This document shows, piece by piece, positions 1-10,018 of a DNA stretch of 64,000 nt. The notes beneath the pieces were generated by a model, which had not been told where the DNA came from, ran no database searches, and worked only from the letters and a program-made list of their open reading frames with translations. Where the stretch lies: contig JAZJZF010000013.1 in assembly GCA_040389965.1 (NCBI GenBank), forward strand, positions 1-64,000, in the 5' to 3' direction. Position 1 is the stretch's first letter, and each line of letters begins with the position of its first letter. The stretch comes from UBA4416 sp040389965. GTDB taxonomy: Bacteria; Bacteroidota; Bacteroidia; B-17B0; Aurantibacillaceae. A program made the translations under genes and the position numbers.

Positions 1-574
1 TCATAAACGCTTTCAAATCTGTTGCAACCTGCGTAGCATTTTTCAAAGACTCGCTACGTAAGCGTTTCCAAAGATCGGTGGGTAGTTTCATACTGCCGCA
101 TTTAGGAACTTCCTGGTACACATCTCCACCTGTAAACTCGGGGTTTTTGGCAACATGCGTAATTTTTGAAATTGTATAACGGTATTTTCCGTCTTTGGCT
201 TCCACACTTACATGCATGGTAAAATTGCCCTGCACATCAGCCAGTGGGTTCAGTTCTTTTGGTTTATAGGGGAATGAAGCCACAAACTCAGCTTTAGCGC
301 CGGTAGTTACACCATTAGCTTTTGTGTATTTAGAAGATTCAATTTTCACAAAATTAACGGCACGTTTTAATATTTCAGATATAGATGCAGGGGGTGGAGG
401 CAATGTATCTACGATCTCATTTCCTTCAGCGTCCTTTTTTGCAGGCTGTGTTTCAGGTTCTACATTTACAACTTCCTGTATTTTCTTTTCGTCCTTTTTA
501 GGCTCTTCCTGCGCCAGGATAGTAGTAGCTGTTGTCAGAAAATATAAAGCAAAAATATATTTTAAAAATTTCAT
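1..574 (-). CDS. DUF4468-like exported protein, partial (3' end outside window)
   Basis: The reading frame starts at the ATG at 574-572 and stays open to the window edge, giving 191 codons without a stop. The first 22 residues form a signal peptide (MKFLKYIFALYF... ending LAQ). An acidic and lysine-rich linker with a PPPPA stretch follows. The rest (about residue 85 onward) resembles the DUF4468 fold of Bacteroidota exported proteins: a segment with FPYKPKEL, then a strand pattern around GKYRYTISKITH. No enzyme motif is visible. It lies downstream of the E1 dehydrogenase on the same strand with a gap of about 48 bases. The family assignment is by pattern only, and the function is unknown. Confidence 0.6.
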   Translation of the reverse strand, partial: MKFLKYIFALYFLTTATTILAQEEPKKDEKKIQEVVNVEPETQPAKKDAEGNEIVDTLPPPPASISEILKRAVNFVKIESSKYTKANGVTTGAKAEFVASFPYKPKELNPLADVQGNFTMHVSVEAKDGKYRYTISKITHVAKNPEFTGGDVYQEVPKCGSMKLPTDLWKRLRSESLKNATQVATDLKAFM

Positions 575-622
575 TTTAAATGAATAGATGTTTTATGGTA
601 AGAAACTAAATTTTAGACGAAA

Positions 623-3040
623 TTAATATATTTTACTGAACTTATGAGGATTTACTTCTAACATTAAATTGTAAATAACATCAAAAATATCATCCGCGCT
701 TGGTTTTGAGAAATAATCGCCATCAGAGCCATAGGCAGGCCTGTGTGCCTTTGCAGAAATAGTAACAGGTTTAGAATCCAGGTAATTATACCCTCCTTGT
801 TCCTCTAACACTTTTTGCAACATAAATGCTGTAGCTCCACCCGGAACATCCTCATCAAAAAAGACAACACGGTTTGTTTTTTTAAGTGATTCAACAATAC
901 TGTGGTTTACATCAAACGGCAGCAATGTTTGTACATCAATTAATTCAACAGAAATGCCATGTTCATGAAGCATTTTAATAGCTTCAGAAGCTATTCTTAC
1001 CGAAGAACCATAGGTTACCAATGTCACATCTGTTCCATGTTCTATGATTTCAGGAATACCCAAAGCAATTTTATATTCACCGATATTAGAAGGTAAATTT
1101 TCTTTTAACCGGTACCCATTCAATGGTTCAATTACTAAAGACGGTTCATCCGCTTCGAGTAATAAATTATAGAAACCTGCTGCCTGAGTCATGTTACGCG
1201 GTACACAGATATTGATACCACGACACGAATTAATGATCATGCCCATTGGCGAACCACTATGCCAAACACCTTCTAAACGGTGTCCACGTGTGCGAATAAT
1301 GACAGGAGCTTTCTGCATCCCTTTAGTTCTCCACTGTAAGGTTGCAAGGTCATCGCTCATAATTTGTACAGCATACAATAAATAATCGAGGTACTGGATT
1401 TCAGCAATAGGTCTTAAACCACGCATTGCCAAACCAATTGCCTGTCCCATAATGGTAGCTTCACGAATACCGGTATCAAACACACGATGCTCGCCATACT
1501 TAATTTGTAGACCCTCTAAGCCCTGGTTTACACCTCCAATTTTTCCAGAGTCTTCCCCAAAGATCATAACTTCAGGATACTTCGTTAAAATAGCATCAAA
1601 ATTCTCTCTTAATAATTCCCTTCCATCAACCGGTTTTTGATCGTTGTAAACAGCAGAAACCGCATGGATATTAGCAGTTTGATGAACAGATTGCGACATT
1701 AAATGCGAGCTGTAACGGTCTGCATTCTCAATGTTTGATAAACGTAACCAATCCGATAATTTTGAACGGGAATCAATCGTTTCGTTTTTAGTTAAACGTA
1801 ATACTTTTTTAACTGCAGTATGAATATCCTTACGGATAGGCTCTTTAATAGAATTTAATTCATTTTTAATAGCTTCCACTTGCGATGCGTTAGTGCTGCC
1901 TGCAAACGCATCAAATAAAGCAGATACTTCTGTTACCTCTGTTTTGATCGGAGATAAGTATTCGGTCCATGAAGCTTTTTGTGCTGTTTTTACAGCATTT
2001 TTAGCCTCTTCTTCAATAGCGTTTAATGTTGCATCATCAGCCAAAGCATTTTGGATGATCCATTCCTTCATTTTTTTAACGCAATCAAAATCCGTTTCCC
2101 ATTGCAATCTTTCTTTTGATTTGTAACGCTCGTGAGAACCCGATGTGCTATGGCCTTGCGGCTGAGTTACTTCTTCTACATGTACCAAACAAGGAATGTG
2201 TTCTTCACGGCATACTTTAGCCGCTTTTTCATAGGTTTCGCACAAATGAGCATAATCCCATCCTTTGGTTTTAAAAATCTCATAACCTTTACCGCCATTC
2301 TCTCTCTGAAACCCTTTTAAGATCTCAGAAATACTTTCTTTGGTAGTTTGGTATTTTTTTGGAACAGAAATCCCATGCCCGTCATCCCAAACACTCATTA
2401 ACATTGGCACTTGTAATACACCTGCCGCATTAATGGTTTCCCAGAATAATCCTTCGGAGGTAGATGCATCGCCAATAGTACCAAAAGCGATCTCATTACC
2501 TTTATTACTATAGTTTAAAAATTTACCCTGATGCAGATCCGGATTTACTTTGTAAAAATGCGAAGCATAAGCCAAACCAAGTAATCGTGGCATTTGCCCA
2601 GCCGTTGGAGAAATATCGGCAGATGAATTTTTTTGTTGAATAATATTTTTAAATGTTCCGTCTGCATTTAAACTATGCGTTCCAAAATGCCCGCCCATTT
2701 GTCGGCCACCGCTCATAGGTTCCTGTTCAAGATCTGTATGGCCGTATAAACCGGCAAAATATTGTTGTAAGGTTAGCTGGCCAATAGCCATCATAAATGT
2801 TTGGTCACGGTAATACCCACTTCTAAAATCTCCATTTTGAAAAACTTTAGACATCGCTATCTGCGCTAATTCTTTCCCATCGCCAAAAATGCCGAATTTG
2901 GCTTTTCCGGTAAGTACTTCTTTACGGCCTAATAAACTGGTTTGACGGCTCTCGTTTAAGATCCTGAAATCGTTCAGGACTATTTTTTTGAAATCTTCGA
3001 AACTTAGTCCTTTTGCTGTTGATAAAACTCCTTCTTGCAT
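623..3040 (-). CDS. Fused alpha/beta E1 component of a 2-oxoacid dehydrogenase
   Basis: This is an 805-residue thiamine-diphosphate enzyme that would decarboxylate a 2-oxoacid and pass the acyl group to the lipoyl group of an E2 partner. The N-terminal half matches E1 alpha, with the ThDP/Mg signature GDASTSEG at residues 190-197, ending near WDDGHGISVP, and an HSTSGSHERY loop. The C-terminal half matches E1 beta (GEDSGKIGGVNQGLEG, FDTGIREATIMGQAIG, HSGSPMGMI and a transketolase C-terminal domain). Bacteroidota often carry this one-chain form, usually annotated as branched-chain 2-oxoisovalerate or pyruvate type. The sequence alone does not settle the substrate. No E2 or E3 gene is next to it. 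Confidence 0.9.
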   Translation of the reverse strand: MQEGVLSTAKGLSFEDFKKIVLNDFRILNESRQTSLLGRKEVLTGKAKFGIFGDGKELAQIAMSKVFQNGDFRSGYYRDQTFMMAIGQLTLQQYFAGLYGHTDLEQEPMSGGRQMGGHFGTHSLNADGTFKNIIQQKNSSADISPTAGQMPRLLGLAYASHFYKVNPDLHQGKFLNYSNKGNEIAFGTIGDASTSEGLFWETINAAGVLQVPMLMSVWDDGHGISVPKKYQTTKESISEILKGFQRENGGKGYEIFKTKGWDYAHLCETYEKAAKVCREEHIPCLVHVEEVTQPQGHSTSGSHERYKSKERLQWETDFDCVKKMKEWIIQNALADDATLNAIEEEAKNAVKTAQKASWTEYLSPIKTEVTEVSALFDAFAGSTNASQVEAIKNELNSIKEPIRKDIHTAVKKVLRLTKNETIDSRSKLSDWLRLSNIENADRYSSHLMSQSVHQTANIHAVSAVYNDQKPVDGRELLRENFDAILTKYPEVMIFGEDSGKIGGVNQGLEGLQIKYGEHRVFDTGIREATIMGQAIGLAMRGLRPIAEIQYLDYLLYAVQIMSDDLATLQWRTKGMQKAPVIIRTRGHRLEGVWHSGSPMGMIINSCRGINICVPRNMTQAAGFYNLLLEADEPSLVIEPLNGYRLKENLPSNIGEYKIALGIPEIIEHGTDVTLVTYGSSVRIASEAIKMLHEHGISVELIDVQTLLPFDVNHSIVESLKKTNRVVFFDEDVPGGATAFMLQKVLEEQGGYNYLDSKPVTISAKAHRPAYGSDGDYFSKPSADDIFDVIYNLMLEVNPHKFSKIY

Positions 3041-3154
3041 AATAATTCCTTATCTTACAAATATAAAATTTTGAAGGGAAATACAAAAAGGAAATATAGG
3101 TTAAATTTTCATTAATAAGCCCTGTAAATCATGTAAATAAAAGATGTTTCCCTG

Positions 3155-6100
3155 TTATCTTCCGGAAACAATGAGTTTTTCAGTATAAATGCTGCCATTT
3201 GATATAATTCTGATAAAATAAATGCCATTTTCTTTTAATTCGAGTTCTGAAACCAGGTTATGGCTTTTGTTGTAAATAAGCTGCCCGATCGCATTCGTAA
3301 TCTGAATCTCATAATCCGTAAAAGAGGTAGAGATCGTGAAATTTCCTGATGTAGGATTAGGATATACCTCAACAGTAACCTCTTTATTGGAAATCGCAGA
3401 AATACCGGTATCTAACAGGTTGAATACCGCCGATGTAGCACTACAGCCATTACCGTTTGTTACTACTACAGAATACGCTCCGTTTTGAAGAGGGGTATAT
3501 GTTTGGGAGGTTGCTCCTGTAACAGCCACACCATTCAAATACCACTGATATGAAACAGCCGTTGTTGAATGAAGAGAAGTTCCCGATTGTGTAATTACCG
3601 GCATTGCCGGCGCTGGTATAACTACTACAGTTGCAGCAGCTGTATTTGTACATAAACCCAAACCCGTTCCGGTAATGCTAAAAACAGAAGTAACAGTTGG
3701 TGTTACTGTAATAGATGTTCCTGTTTGTGTAGTTGACCAGGTGTAAGTAGAGGCACCGCTTGCTGTTAGTATCACCGGCATTCCTGAACAAACAGTTGGG
3801 CTGCTTAAAGAAATAGAAGGCCGGGCATCAACAGTGACTGTTACTAATGCATAGGATAAACATCCGTTCGGGCTGTCACCTATCACTGTATAGGTAGTAT
3901 TGGTTGTGGGGCTCACCGTTATGCTTGGTGTTGCTCCACCGGGCGTCCAGGTATAGCTAAGGCCGCCATTGCCTGTAAGTGTAGCCATGCCACCTGAGCA
4001 TATGGAGTTTGTTCCCGTTACAGTAATAGTAGGCGAAGGTTTTGATATAACCTGTATGGTATTGGAATGAACAGCAAGGCCACAAACGTTAGTTCTTGTC
4101 ACGTAATAAAACCCGGGTGTAAAAGTAGATATGGCAAATGCGGTTTGCCCGTTATTCCATATTCCGTAAGGTGTTGTTGTTTGATACAACACCGCATTAT
4201 TTCCGACGCATATTACTGTTGGGCCTGCTATAGCTATAAAAGGGTCATGATCAACATAAATCGTTTGTGTTGCACTACCATAACAACCTGTAGCAATATT
4301 CTGATAATGATACGTTACGGTATAAGTTCCCGGGCCGATAACAGCAGCGTTAAATGTATTACCTGTAACGCCGGTTCCCATATAATAGCCACCGGCAGGG
4401 CTTCCCGAACCAAGTGTAAATACAGGTGTTGTTAAACACACCGAATCCATTGGTTCTGCATAAGTTACGGTTGGAGTCGGAATAACCGATATTCCCATGG
4501 ATACTGAAATAACACTGCTACAGGCATTACTGTTAGTAACATAATAAGAACCGGGTTGCGATACTGAAATAGTAGGAGTTACGGCACCCGTACTCCATAT
4601 ACAATTTGTATAATTGCTTTGCAACACCACACTTGTTCCCTGGCAAATTACCGTTGAGCTCAGGGGTGTAATAATAGCGGTATCAAGCCTTATACTGTTT
4701 GCATCTACATGTACGGTTTGTGAATGTATTGCTCCACAACCTGCATTTATTTCAATGTAATAATCGCCGCTTTGCTTCACATAAATTTGGTGTGCATAAT
4801 TTAAATACGAACCCGATTTAAACCAGTTAAAGCTTATGGTTCCGTTGCCGATGCTCTGGTTCACACCCGTCAGTAATATACTGTCTCCAACGCAAATAGT
4901 GGGAGAGCCTGAAGTAATAATTGTAGGAGACAGTGCTGCTGTTGCATTAATAGCCTGGGCTGTAGCAGAGGTTACAGTTTTACAGGGATTAGAAGCAGTT
5001 ACATAGTGCGGAGCGAAGTCTTTTACATAAATCGAATAAGAAGTTTCTCCCGTGTTCCACACGCCGTTAGTATTACCTGAAAGGAGTAAGCTGTCGCCAG
5101 AACACATGTAAGCCGACAGAACAGCGCCGTTATTATAATTTACTATCGGGAAACTGATAAGGGGAATTGAAGGAGAAGCAATGGTATCGATCGTAATAAT
5201 GTTAGAATAGGTATTACCGCAGGCATTAGTGTTTGCTACCTGGTAACTTCCCGGAGTTGAAACAACGATAGCAGATGCAGTACTGCCTGTGTTCCAGGTT
5301 CCGCTTGTATTACCGTTTATTGTAATGCTGGCGGAAGGACAAATATTTGTTGGCCCTGATGCGTTTAGGGTAGAGGTAACAACTCCGGTTCCGGCGCTAT
5401 TAATTGTAAGCGTAAGAGTAGGGGATATGGTGGTTCCGCAGTCGTTGGTCATTTCACAGAACCAGGTGCCGGCATCGGCCAACGTAACCTGATTGAAGCT
5501 TAAGGTACCCGACGTTTGAAGCGCATCTGCTGTTCCGTTATGTTTCCATACATACGTGTGTGTGTTAACTGAATGAAGATTATAGGAGAAAAAACTGCCC
5601 GCGCATACTGTATAACTTGTATGGGAATTGTTGATATAGCTGGGTTTTATACAGGCTTCGATAATTGGATAAGCAATGGCATAATAATTCGACATACTAA
5701 AGCGCGATGCCGGTCTCGGCAGGTTAGTAGAAGTATTGTATTCGAATATACCTATGGAAGTAGTGCCGTATAACTTACCACTGCTTGATTTTAACCATAA
5801 CGAACCGTTAGCACCTACATCGTTAATACTGTGGCTAAAAAAATCATATTTTTTTATGTATGTATTTGCAACAGGGTCGTATTCATATAATACACCTTCT
5901 CCATAAGGAGCGTTTGTTGTAGTCGGCCCATGCGCGGCTGTGCCGTAAAGCTTACCATTGTTTGCCGTAATTAAATAACCGTTAGCATTGCCTCCGTTTA
6001 CTCCTCCCGGCAGATCATATTTTTTAGTGTATGTGTTTGTTGCCGGATCATATTCATAAATGACGCCGTAACCCGAAAAGGTAGGGTATATAATGTTTGG

Positions 6101-6922
6101 CCCTCCCAGGCCGGTATAACCATATAGCTTTCCGTTTGTATCAGCGAAATTACCTTGAGGAAGCCATCCGTCTGCATACACCATACCATCAAAAGGTCGT
6201 ATATAAGAGAAGTTGTTTGTAGAGGGATCTATCCTTACAATGGAGCCATTACTGGCCTGAGCGAGGGTAGCAATGGATGAATAACCATAGGTTGTTGAAT
6301 ACACATAGCCGTCAGCAGCTTTATAGAGTTCTCCGCTTAGCCCCGTATACTGGATATCCGGCGATCCCGGGTACATCCATGAAGGAACAGTTGTGATATA
6401 ACTCATCATTCCTGTGGAAATATTAACGGCTATGACCTGTCGGCTTGGAGCACCGACATTATTGATCTGTTGGTTCATAACAGCCCATAGTACACCCGGA
6501 GAGACTTCCAGTAATTTTAAAGAGGAGGGATTATAAAAACTGACAGGATTTAACGGATCAGTAGAGTTAAAATGAATAATAACCCTGAAGCTGTCTATAA
6601 TAGGATCATACTCATACAGCGTGCCTCCCTGCGTATGATAGAATCCGGTTGGCCCTCCGGGTAAAATCATTACTCCGTTGCCTCCCTGAAAAGTCATGCC
6701 GTATAACTTACCGTTAATTGCCTGGATAACAGGTCCTGGGGATTTTCCGCTATGGATGCTGTCAAAATGATGAACTACAGCCAGGTTATCGCCTACGGAA
6801 TCAGTTCGGTAGAGGTAACCATAACCATGCTGGCCGCCATTTTGTACAGTACCCCATAATGTTTTTTGTGAAAAAGTAAAAGTCGTGCAGAAGAGTAGCA
6901 AAACTAAAATCGCAGGTTTCAT
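3155..6922 (-). CDS. Large secreted surface protein with T9SS type A sorting domain
   Basis: A 1255-residue protein with a signal peptide (residues 1-19, ending TFSQ). Residues about 20-410 carry repeats of the TIGR03803 kind (GxLYGxTxxGG...GVLYEYDP), expected to form a propeller-like fold. Residues about 430-1150 are a string of immunoglobulin/PKD-like repeats, each with a C...LTGNG.YTWSTG...TVSPTTNTTYTV pattern and paired cysteines. The last 75 residues are a type A T9SS C-terminal domain (VYPNPTSGNFTIS ... ENGIYFIRI), which directs export across the outer membrane and surface attachment. It appears monocistronic. Its Ig repeats are close in DNA sequence to those of the adhesin at 26476-32976. 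The ligand is unknown. Confidence 0.88.
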   Translation of the reverse strand: MKPAILVLLLFCTTFTFSQKTLWGTVQNGGQHGYGYLYRTDSVGDNLAVVHHFDSIHSGKSPGPVIQAINGKLYGMTFQGGNGVMILPGGPTGFYHTQGGTLYEYDPIIDSFRVIIHFNSTDPLNPVSFYNPSSLKLLEVSPGVLWAVMNQQINNVGAPSRQVIAVNISTGMMSYITTVPSWMYPGSPDIQYTGLSGELYKAADGYVYSTTYGYSSIATLAQASNGSIVRIDPSTNNFSYIRPFDGMVYADGWLPQGNFADTNGKLYGYTGLGGPNIIYPTFSGYGVIYEYDPATNTYTKKYDLPGGVNGGNANGYLITANNGKLYGTAAHGPTTTNAPYGEGVLYEYDPVANTYIKKYDFFSHSINDVGANGSLWLKSSSGKLYGTTSIGIFEYNTSTNLPRPASRFSMSNYYAIAYPIIEACIKPSYINNSHTSYTVCAGSFFSYNLHSVNTHTYVWKHNGTADALQTSGTLSFNQVTLADAGTWFCEMTNDCGTTISPTLTLTINSAGTGVVTSTLNASGPTNICPSASITINGNTSGTWNTGSTASAIVVSTPGSYQVANTNACGNTYSNIITIDTIASPSIPLISFPIVNYNNGAVLSAYMCSGDSLLLSGNTNGVWNTGETSYSIYVKDFAPHYVTASNPCKTVTSATAQAINATAALSPTIITSGSPTICVGDSILLTGVNQSIGNGTISFNWFKSGSYLNYAHQIYVKQSGDYYIEINAGCGAIHSQTVHVDANSIRLDTAIITPLSSTVICQGTSVVLQSNYTNCIWSTGAVTPTISVSQPGSYYVTNSNACSSVISVSMGISVIPTPTVTYAEPMDSVCLTTPVFTLGSGSPAGGYYMGTGVTGNTFNAAVIGPGTYTVTYHYQNIATGCYGSATQTIYVDHDPFIAIAGPTVICVGNNAVLYQTTTPYGIWNNGQTAFAISTFTPGFYYVTRTNVCGLAVHSNTIQVISKPSPTITVTGTNSICSGGMATLTGNGGLSYTWTPGGATPSITVSPTTNTTYTVIGDSPNGCLSYALVTVTVDARPSISLSSPTVCSGMPVILTASGASTYTWSTTQTGTSITVTPTVTSVFSITGTGLGLCTNTAAATVVVIPAPAMPVITQSGTSLHSTTAVSYQWYLNGVAVTGATSQTYTPLQNGAYSVVVTNGNGCSATSAVFNLLDTGISAISNKEVTVEVYPNPTSGNFTISTSFTDYEIQITNAIGQLIYNKSHNLVSELELKENGIYFIRIISNGSIYTEKLIVSGR

Positions 6923-7022
6923 GGCTAATTGATTTTAATTAAATCAAATTTAATTAAACTACGATCAAAATATCATGTCTTTACTAAGTCAATATAAGGT
7001 TTGAATCAATTTGATATTAACT

Positions 7023-7562
7023 TTACTTCATTTTATCACCAAACAACTTTTTAAACTTTTCTACTTTAGGTCTTACAACGTATTGGCAATAAGCTTCTTC
7101 GGCATGTTGATTAAAGTAGTTTTGGTGATAATCTTCAGCAGGATAAAAATTGGTAAATGCTGTAATCTCTGTTACAATAGGGCCGTTAAACGTTTTACTT
7201 TTATCTAATTCGGCTTTGTACTGTTCAGCAATAAGCCGTTGCTCTTCGGTATGGTAAAAAACAGCCGAACGGTATTGGGTTCCAATATCATTTCCTTGCC
7301 TGTTAAGCGTTGTTGGATGATGCGTTTGCCAAAACACCTGTAAGATTTCTTCGATAGAAACAAGGGCAGGATCAAATTTTATCTGTAGCACTTCTGCATG
7401 GCCAGTAACGCCATTGCATACTTCCCTGTATGCAGGGTTTTTAATATGGCCACCTGAATAGCCGCTCACAACACTTTCAACACCTTTTAAATTCTGGAAC
7501 ACCGCTTCTACACACCAAAAGCAACCTGCACCGAGGGTTATTGTTTCTAACTGATTCATCAT
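7023..7562 (-). CDS. msrA: Peptide methionine sulfoxide reductase MsrA
   Basis: A 179-residue enzyme that reduces methionine-S-sulfoxide in proteins. The family signature GCFWC spans residues 13-17, with catalytic Cys14, and GYSGG, HAEVLQI and YHQNYF are all present. Its length is normal for MsrA and there is no signal peptide, so it acts in the cytoplasm. Two ATGs in a row open the frame, so the start could be one codon later. No MsrB gene is nearby. A terminator hairpin (7572-7604) separates it from the upstream gene, so it probably has its own promoter or depends on read-through. Confidence 0.95.
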   Translation of the reverse strand: MMNQLETITLGAGCFWCVEAVFQNLKGVESVVSGYSGGHIKNPAYREVCNGVTGHAEVLQIKFDPALVSIEEILQVFWQTHHPTTLNRQGNDIGTQYRSAVFYHTEEQRLIAEQYKAELDKSKTFNGPIVTEITAFTNFYPAEDYHQNYFNQHAEEAYCQYVVRPKVEKFKKLFGDKMK

Positions 7563-7571
7563 TGAGTTTAA

Positions 7572-7604
7572 ATAAAAATAGCTGTAATTATAATTACAGC
7601 TATT
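7572..7604 (-). terminator. Intrinsic terminator with perfect 28-bp palindrome
   Basis: Positions 7577-7604 are a perfect inverted repeat with 14-base arms and no spacer (each arm reads AATAGCTGTAATTA on its strand). On the minus strand it is followed by TTTTTATTT, the layout of a Rho-independent terminator for the gene at 7630-8097. The stem is AT-rich apart from its GC pairs. A protein-binding operator for msrA is an alternative reading. Confidence 0.7.
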
Positions 7605-7629
7605 AATGAGTATTATTTATAATCGAAAT

Positions 7630-8097
7630 TTATTTTTTTCCTTTTTTAGCTTTTTCCTTGCCGGTAAATTCGTATTTCTTTTTCAATTTATCTTTTTTAG
7701 TGATTTTGATCTCACCCTGGATATTAAAGTCTTCTACAGTGCAGGTCATCATTAACGTTTGATCTTTATCATCTGTAGTCGATACTTCAGCCTCGATCCA
7801 GTGTACTTCATTTTGCTCTTCGTCCGTAAAAGTAGAATCTTTTTTTACTTCATATTTAATCCATTTATACTCAAGTTTCTCGTATAAATAGTTACTGAAC
7901 ATCCCTTTTCCGGCTTTAAATTCAATTTCGTCCTCTACGCCTTTTTTACCGGGCGAGTTTTCTTTTACCTCAGTCATTATTACCGTAAAAGTACGTTTAT
8001 CAAGGCCATCTTTTGGTTCGCCTTTATAGATGGCATTTATGCTTAAGAAGCCCGCAGAAACAACGGTTGCCGATATTAAAAAATGTTTTAAGCTCAT
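7630..8097 (-). CDS. Small exported protein of unknown function
   Basis: 155 residues with a hydrophobic N-terminal segment (residues about 5-23) that looks like a signal peptide or single anchor. The rest is very rich in Lys, Glu and Asp, with alternating strand-like stretches (HWIEAEVSTTDD, EFTGKEKAKKGKK) and a lysine-rich tail. I recognise no domain. It is followed by a strong terminator, so it seems to be a single-gene transcript. The codon pattern and a start placed after an AT-rich leader support a real gene. Confidence 0.6.
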   Translation of the reverse strand: MSLKHFLISATVVSAGFLSINAIYKGEPKDGLDKRTFTVIMTEVKENSPGKKGVEDEIEFKAGKGMFSNYLYEKLEYKWIKYEVKKDSTFTDEEQNEVHWIEAEVSTTDDKDQTLMMTCTVEDFNIQGEIKITKKDKLKKKYEFTGKEKAKKGKK

Positions 8098-8253
8098 TAC
8101 ATGTTTTTTAGTGTGGTAAATATAATAAAAAAAATATTCTTTAAACTATTTTCATGAATTTGATAGCGGAGGCTTAACTTTTTTTAAACTATAATTCTAT
8201 GTTTTGTAGCAAAGGATTGAGTTTATTGGTTGTATATTTAAATCCTTTAAACG

Positions 8254-9528
8254 ATGGAACCTTTAGCCGAAAGAGTAAGACCCAAAAGCCTGGACAAATA
8301 CATTGGACAGGAACATATTATTGGTAAAAGCTCTGCTTTAAGGCGATCTATTGAACAAAATTTACTGCCTTCTTTAATTTTATGGGGTCCCCCGGGTGTG
8401 GGCAAAACAACGCTTGCGCAAATTATTTCGCAGGAGCTTAAGCGTCCTTTTTATGCTTTAAGTGCTATTAATTCGGGTGTGAAAGACGTGCGGGAGGTTA
8501 TTGAAAAAGCATCGCAGGATGGCGGTTTTTTTAAACAGGAAAAACCTGTTCTGTTTATTGATGAGATTCACCGATTCAGTAAATCACAACAAGATTCCTT
8601 ATTAAACGCTGTTGAAAAGGGGATTGTTACTCTTGTTGGTGCTACCACCGAAAATCCTTCTTTTGAAGTCATACCGGCTTTATTATCACGTTGCCAGGTA
8701 TTTGTATTAAAGCATTTAACAAAAGACAATCTCATTGACCTGTTAAATAATGCCATTACTACAGATGTCAGTTTAAAAAACAAAAACATTGAGTTAAAAG
8801 AATACGAGGCATTGTTACGAATTTCGGGAGGTGACGGCAGGAAACTATTAAACGCCCTTGAAATTGTTGTTAATTGCATTAATGAACCCAATATTGTAAT
8901 TACCGACGCTTTGGTTAAACAATATATCCAGCAAAATCTTGCTTTATATGATAAGTCGGGCGAGCAGCATTATGATATTATTTCGGCCTTTATCAAATCG
9001 ATCAGGGGCTCGGATCCTAATGGTGCTGTATATTGGTTGGCAAGAATGATCGATGGGGGAGAGGATCCTTCTTTTATTGCCAGGCGCCTGCTTATACTTG
9101 CCTCAGAAGATATAGGAAACGCCAACCCAACAGCTTTGGTAATTGCCAATAATTGTTTCCAGGCAGTAAACATCATAGGCTATCCTGAAAGCAGGATCAT
9201 TTTAGCGCAAACCACTACCTATTTAGCCTGTTCCTCTAAAAGCAATAGTAGCTATATGGCTATTAATGAGGCACAACAGGCCGTAAAGCAACATGGTGAT
9301 CTTCCGGTACCCTTGCATTTACGAAATGCCCCAACAAAATTGATGAAAGAACTTGGCTATGGCGATGAGTACAAATATGCTCATAGTTATGCCAATCATT
9401 TTATAGAACAGGAATTTTTACCGCAAGAAATCAGTGGAACAGCCTTTTATAAGCCATCAGAGTATTCGCGGGAAAGAGATTTGAAGGAATTTTTGAAGGA
9501 GCGTTGGGGTAAAAAATACGACTATTAA
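8254..9528 (+). CDS. rarA: Replication-associated recombination protein RarA (MgsA) AAA+ ATPase
   Basis: A 424-residue AAA+ clamp-loader-like ATPase that acts at stalled replication forks. Walker A is GPPGVGKTT (residues 45-53) and Walker B is LFIDEIHRF (100-108). A sensor 1 stretch (GATTENPSFEV) and the C-terminal MgsA tetramerisation region (RGSDPNGAVYWLARM ... RRLLILASEDIGNA) are present. Length and motif order are those of RarA. It converges with the gene at 9525-9962, and the stop codons overlap by four bases. Confidence 0.95.
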   Translation: MEPLAERVRPKSLDKYIGQEHIIGKSSALRRSIEQNLLPSLILWGPPGVGKTTLAQIISQELKRPFYALSAINSGVKDVREVIEKASQDGGFFKQEKPVLFIDEIHRFSKSQQDSLLNAVEKGIVTLVGATTENPSFEVIPALLSRCQVFVLKHLTKDNLIDLLNNAITTDVSLKNKNIELKEYEALLRISGGDGRKLLNALEIVVNCINEPNIVITDALVKQYIQQNLALYDKSGEQHYDIISAFIKSIRGSDPNGAVYWLARMIDGGEDPSFIARRLLILASEDIGNANPTALVIANNCFQAVNIIGYPESRIILAQTTTYLACSSKSNSSYMAINEAQQAVKQHGDLPVPLHLRNAPTKLMKELGYGDEYKYAHSYANHFIEQEFLPQEISGTAFYKPSEYSRERDLKEFLKERWGKKYDY

Positions 9529-9962
9529 GCGTGTCTTAAATCTTCGGGCTTAGGCTCATAGAGTACCGATTTCCCTATCCCTATAATAATTCCACCTACC
9601 AACTGTTCAGCTACTTGCCAGGCACAATCAGCTACTAAATATTTCATGGAAATATGCTTTGTAAATGAAATACCCAAAACAGTAATAATTGAAAACAGAA
9701 CCAAACCCAGTAAAATGCCACTAACAGCGCCTCTCAGGAGTGGGGCTGTAATAAGGTTGACAAGAATCTTTGTTTCAAAGGTTCTGTATAATACATAAGA
9801 AATAATAAGGTAAACAAGAGCCGCGAGAAAAAGAAAAAGAACTTTAGAAAAGGTAATGCGGTTAAGGTCATTAAGGAAAATGCCATGCCAAAAATAGAAT
9901 GCACCATACATCAATACAGCTGCCACAATCCAACTGACAAAAAACCTGAATGAATATTGCAT
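9525..9962 (-). CDS. Small integral membrane protein of unknown function
   Basis: 145 residues with four hydrophobic segments (about residues 5-25, 40-60, 75-98 and 112-130) predicting a four-helix inner-membrane protein with a short charged cytoplasmic tail (EPKPEDLRHA). No family motif is recognised. The 3' end overlaps the rarA stop on the opposite strand. It is divergent from the lipoprotein gene at 10054, with 91 bases between the two starts. Confidence 0.6.
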   Translation of the reverse strand: MQYSFRFFVSWIVAAVLMYGAFYFWHGIFLNDLNRITFSKVLFLFLAALVYLIISYVLYRTFETKILVNLITAPLLRGAVSGILLGLVLFSIITVLGISFTKHISMKYLVADCAWQVAEQLVGGIIIGIGKSVLYEPKPEDLRHA

Positions 9963-10018
9963 TAAATCTAAATTAAATTTTCGATAACAATATTACAAAA
10001 ACTTTGCCAAACATTCCA

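Noticed and set aside
570..584. 15-bp inverted repeat across the start codon of the DUF4468-like gene
   Set aside because: AT-only arms of seven bases are expected by chance in this composition, and nothing else supports a regulatory site.
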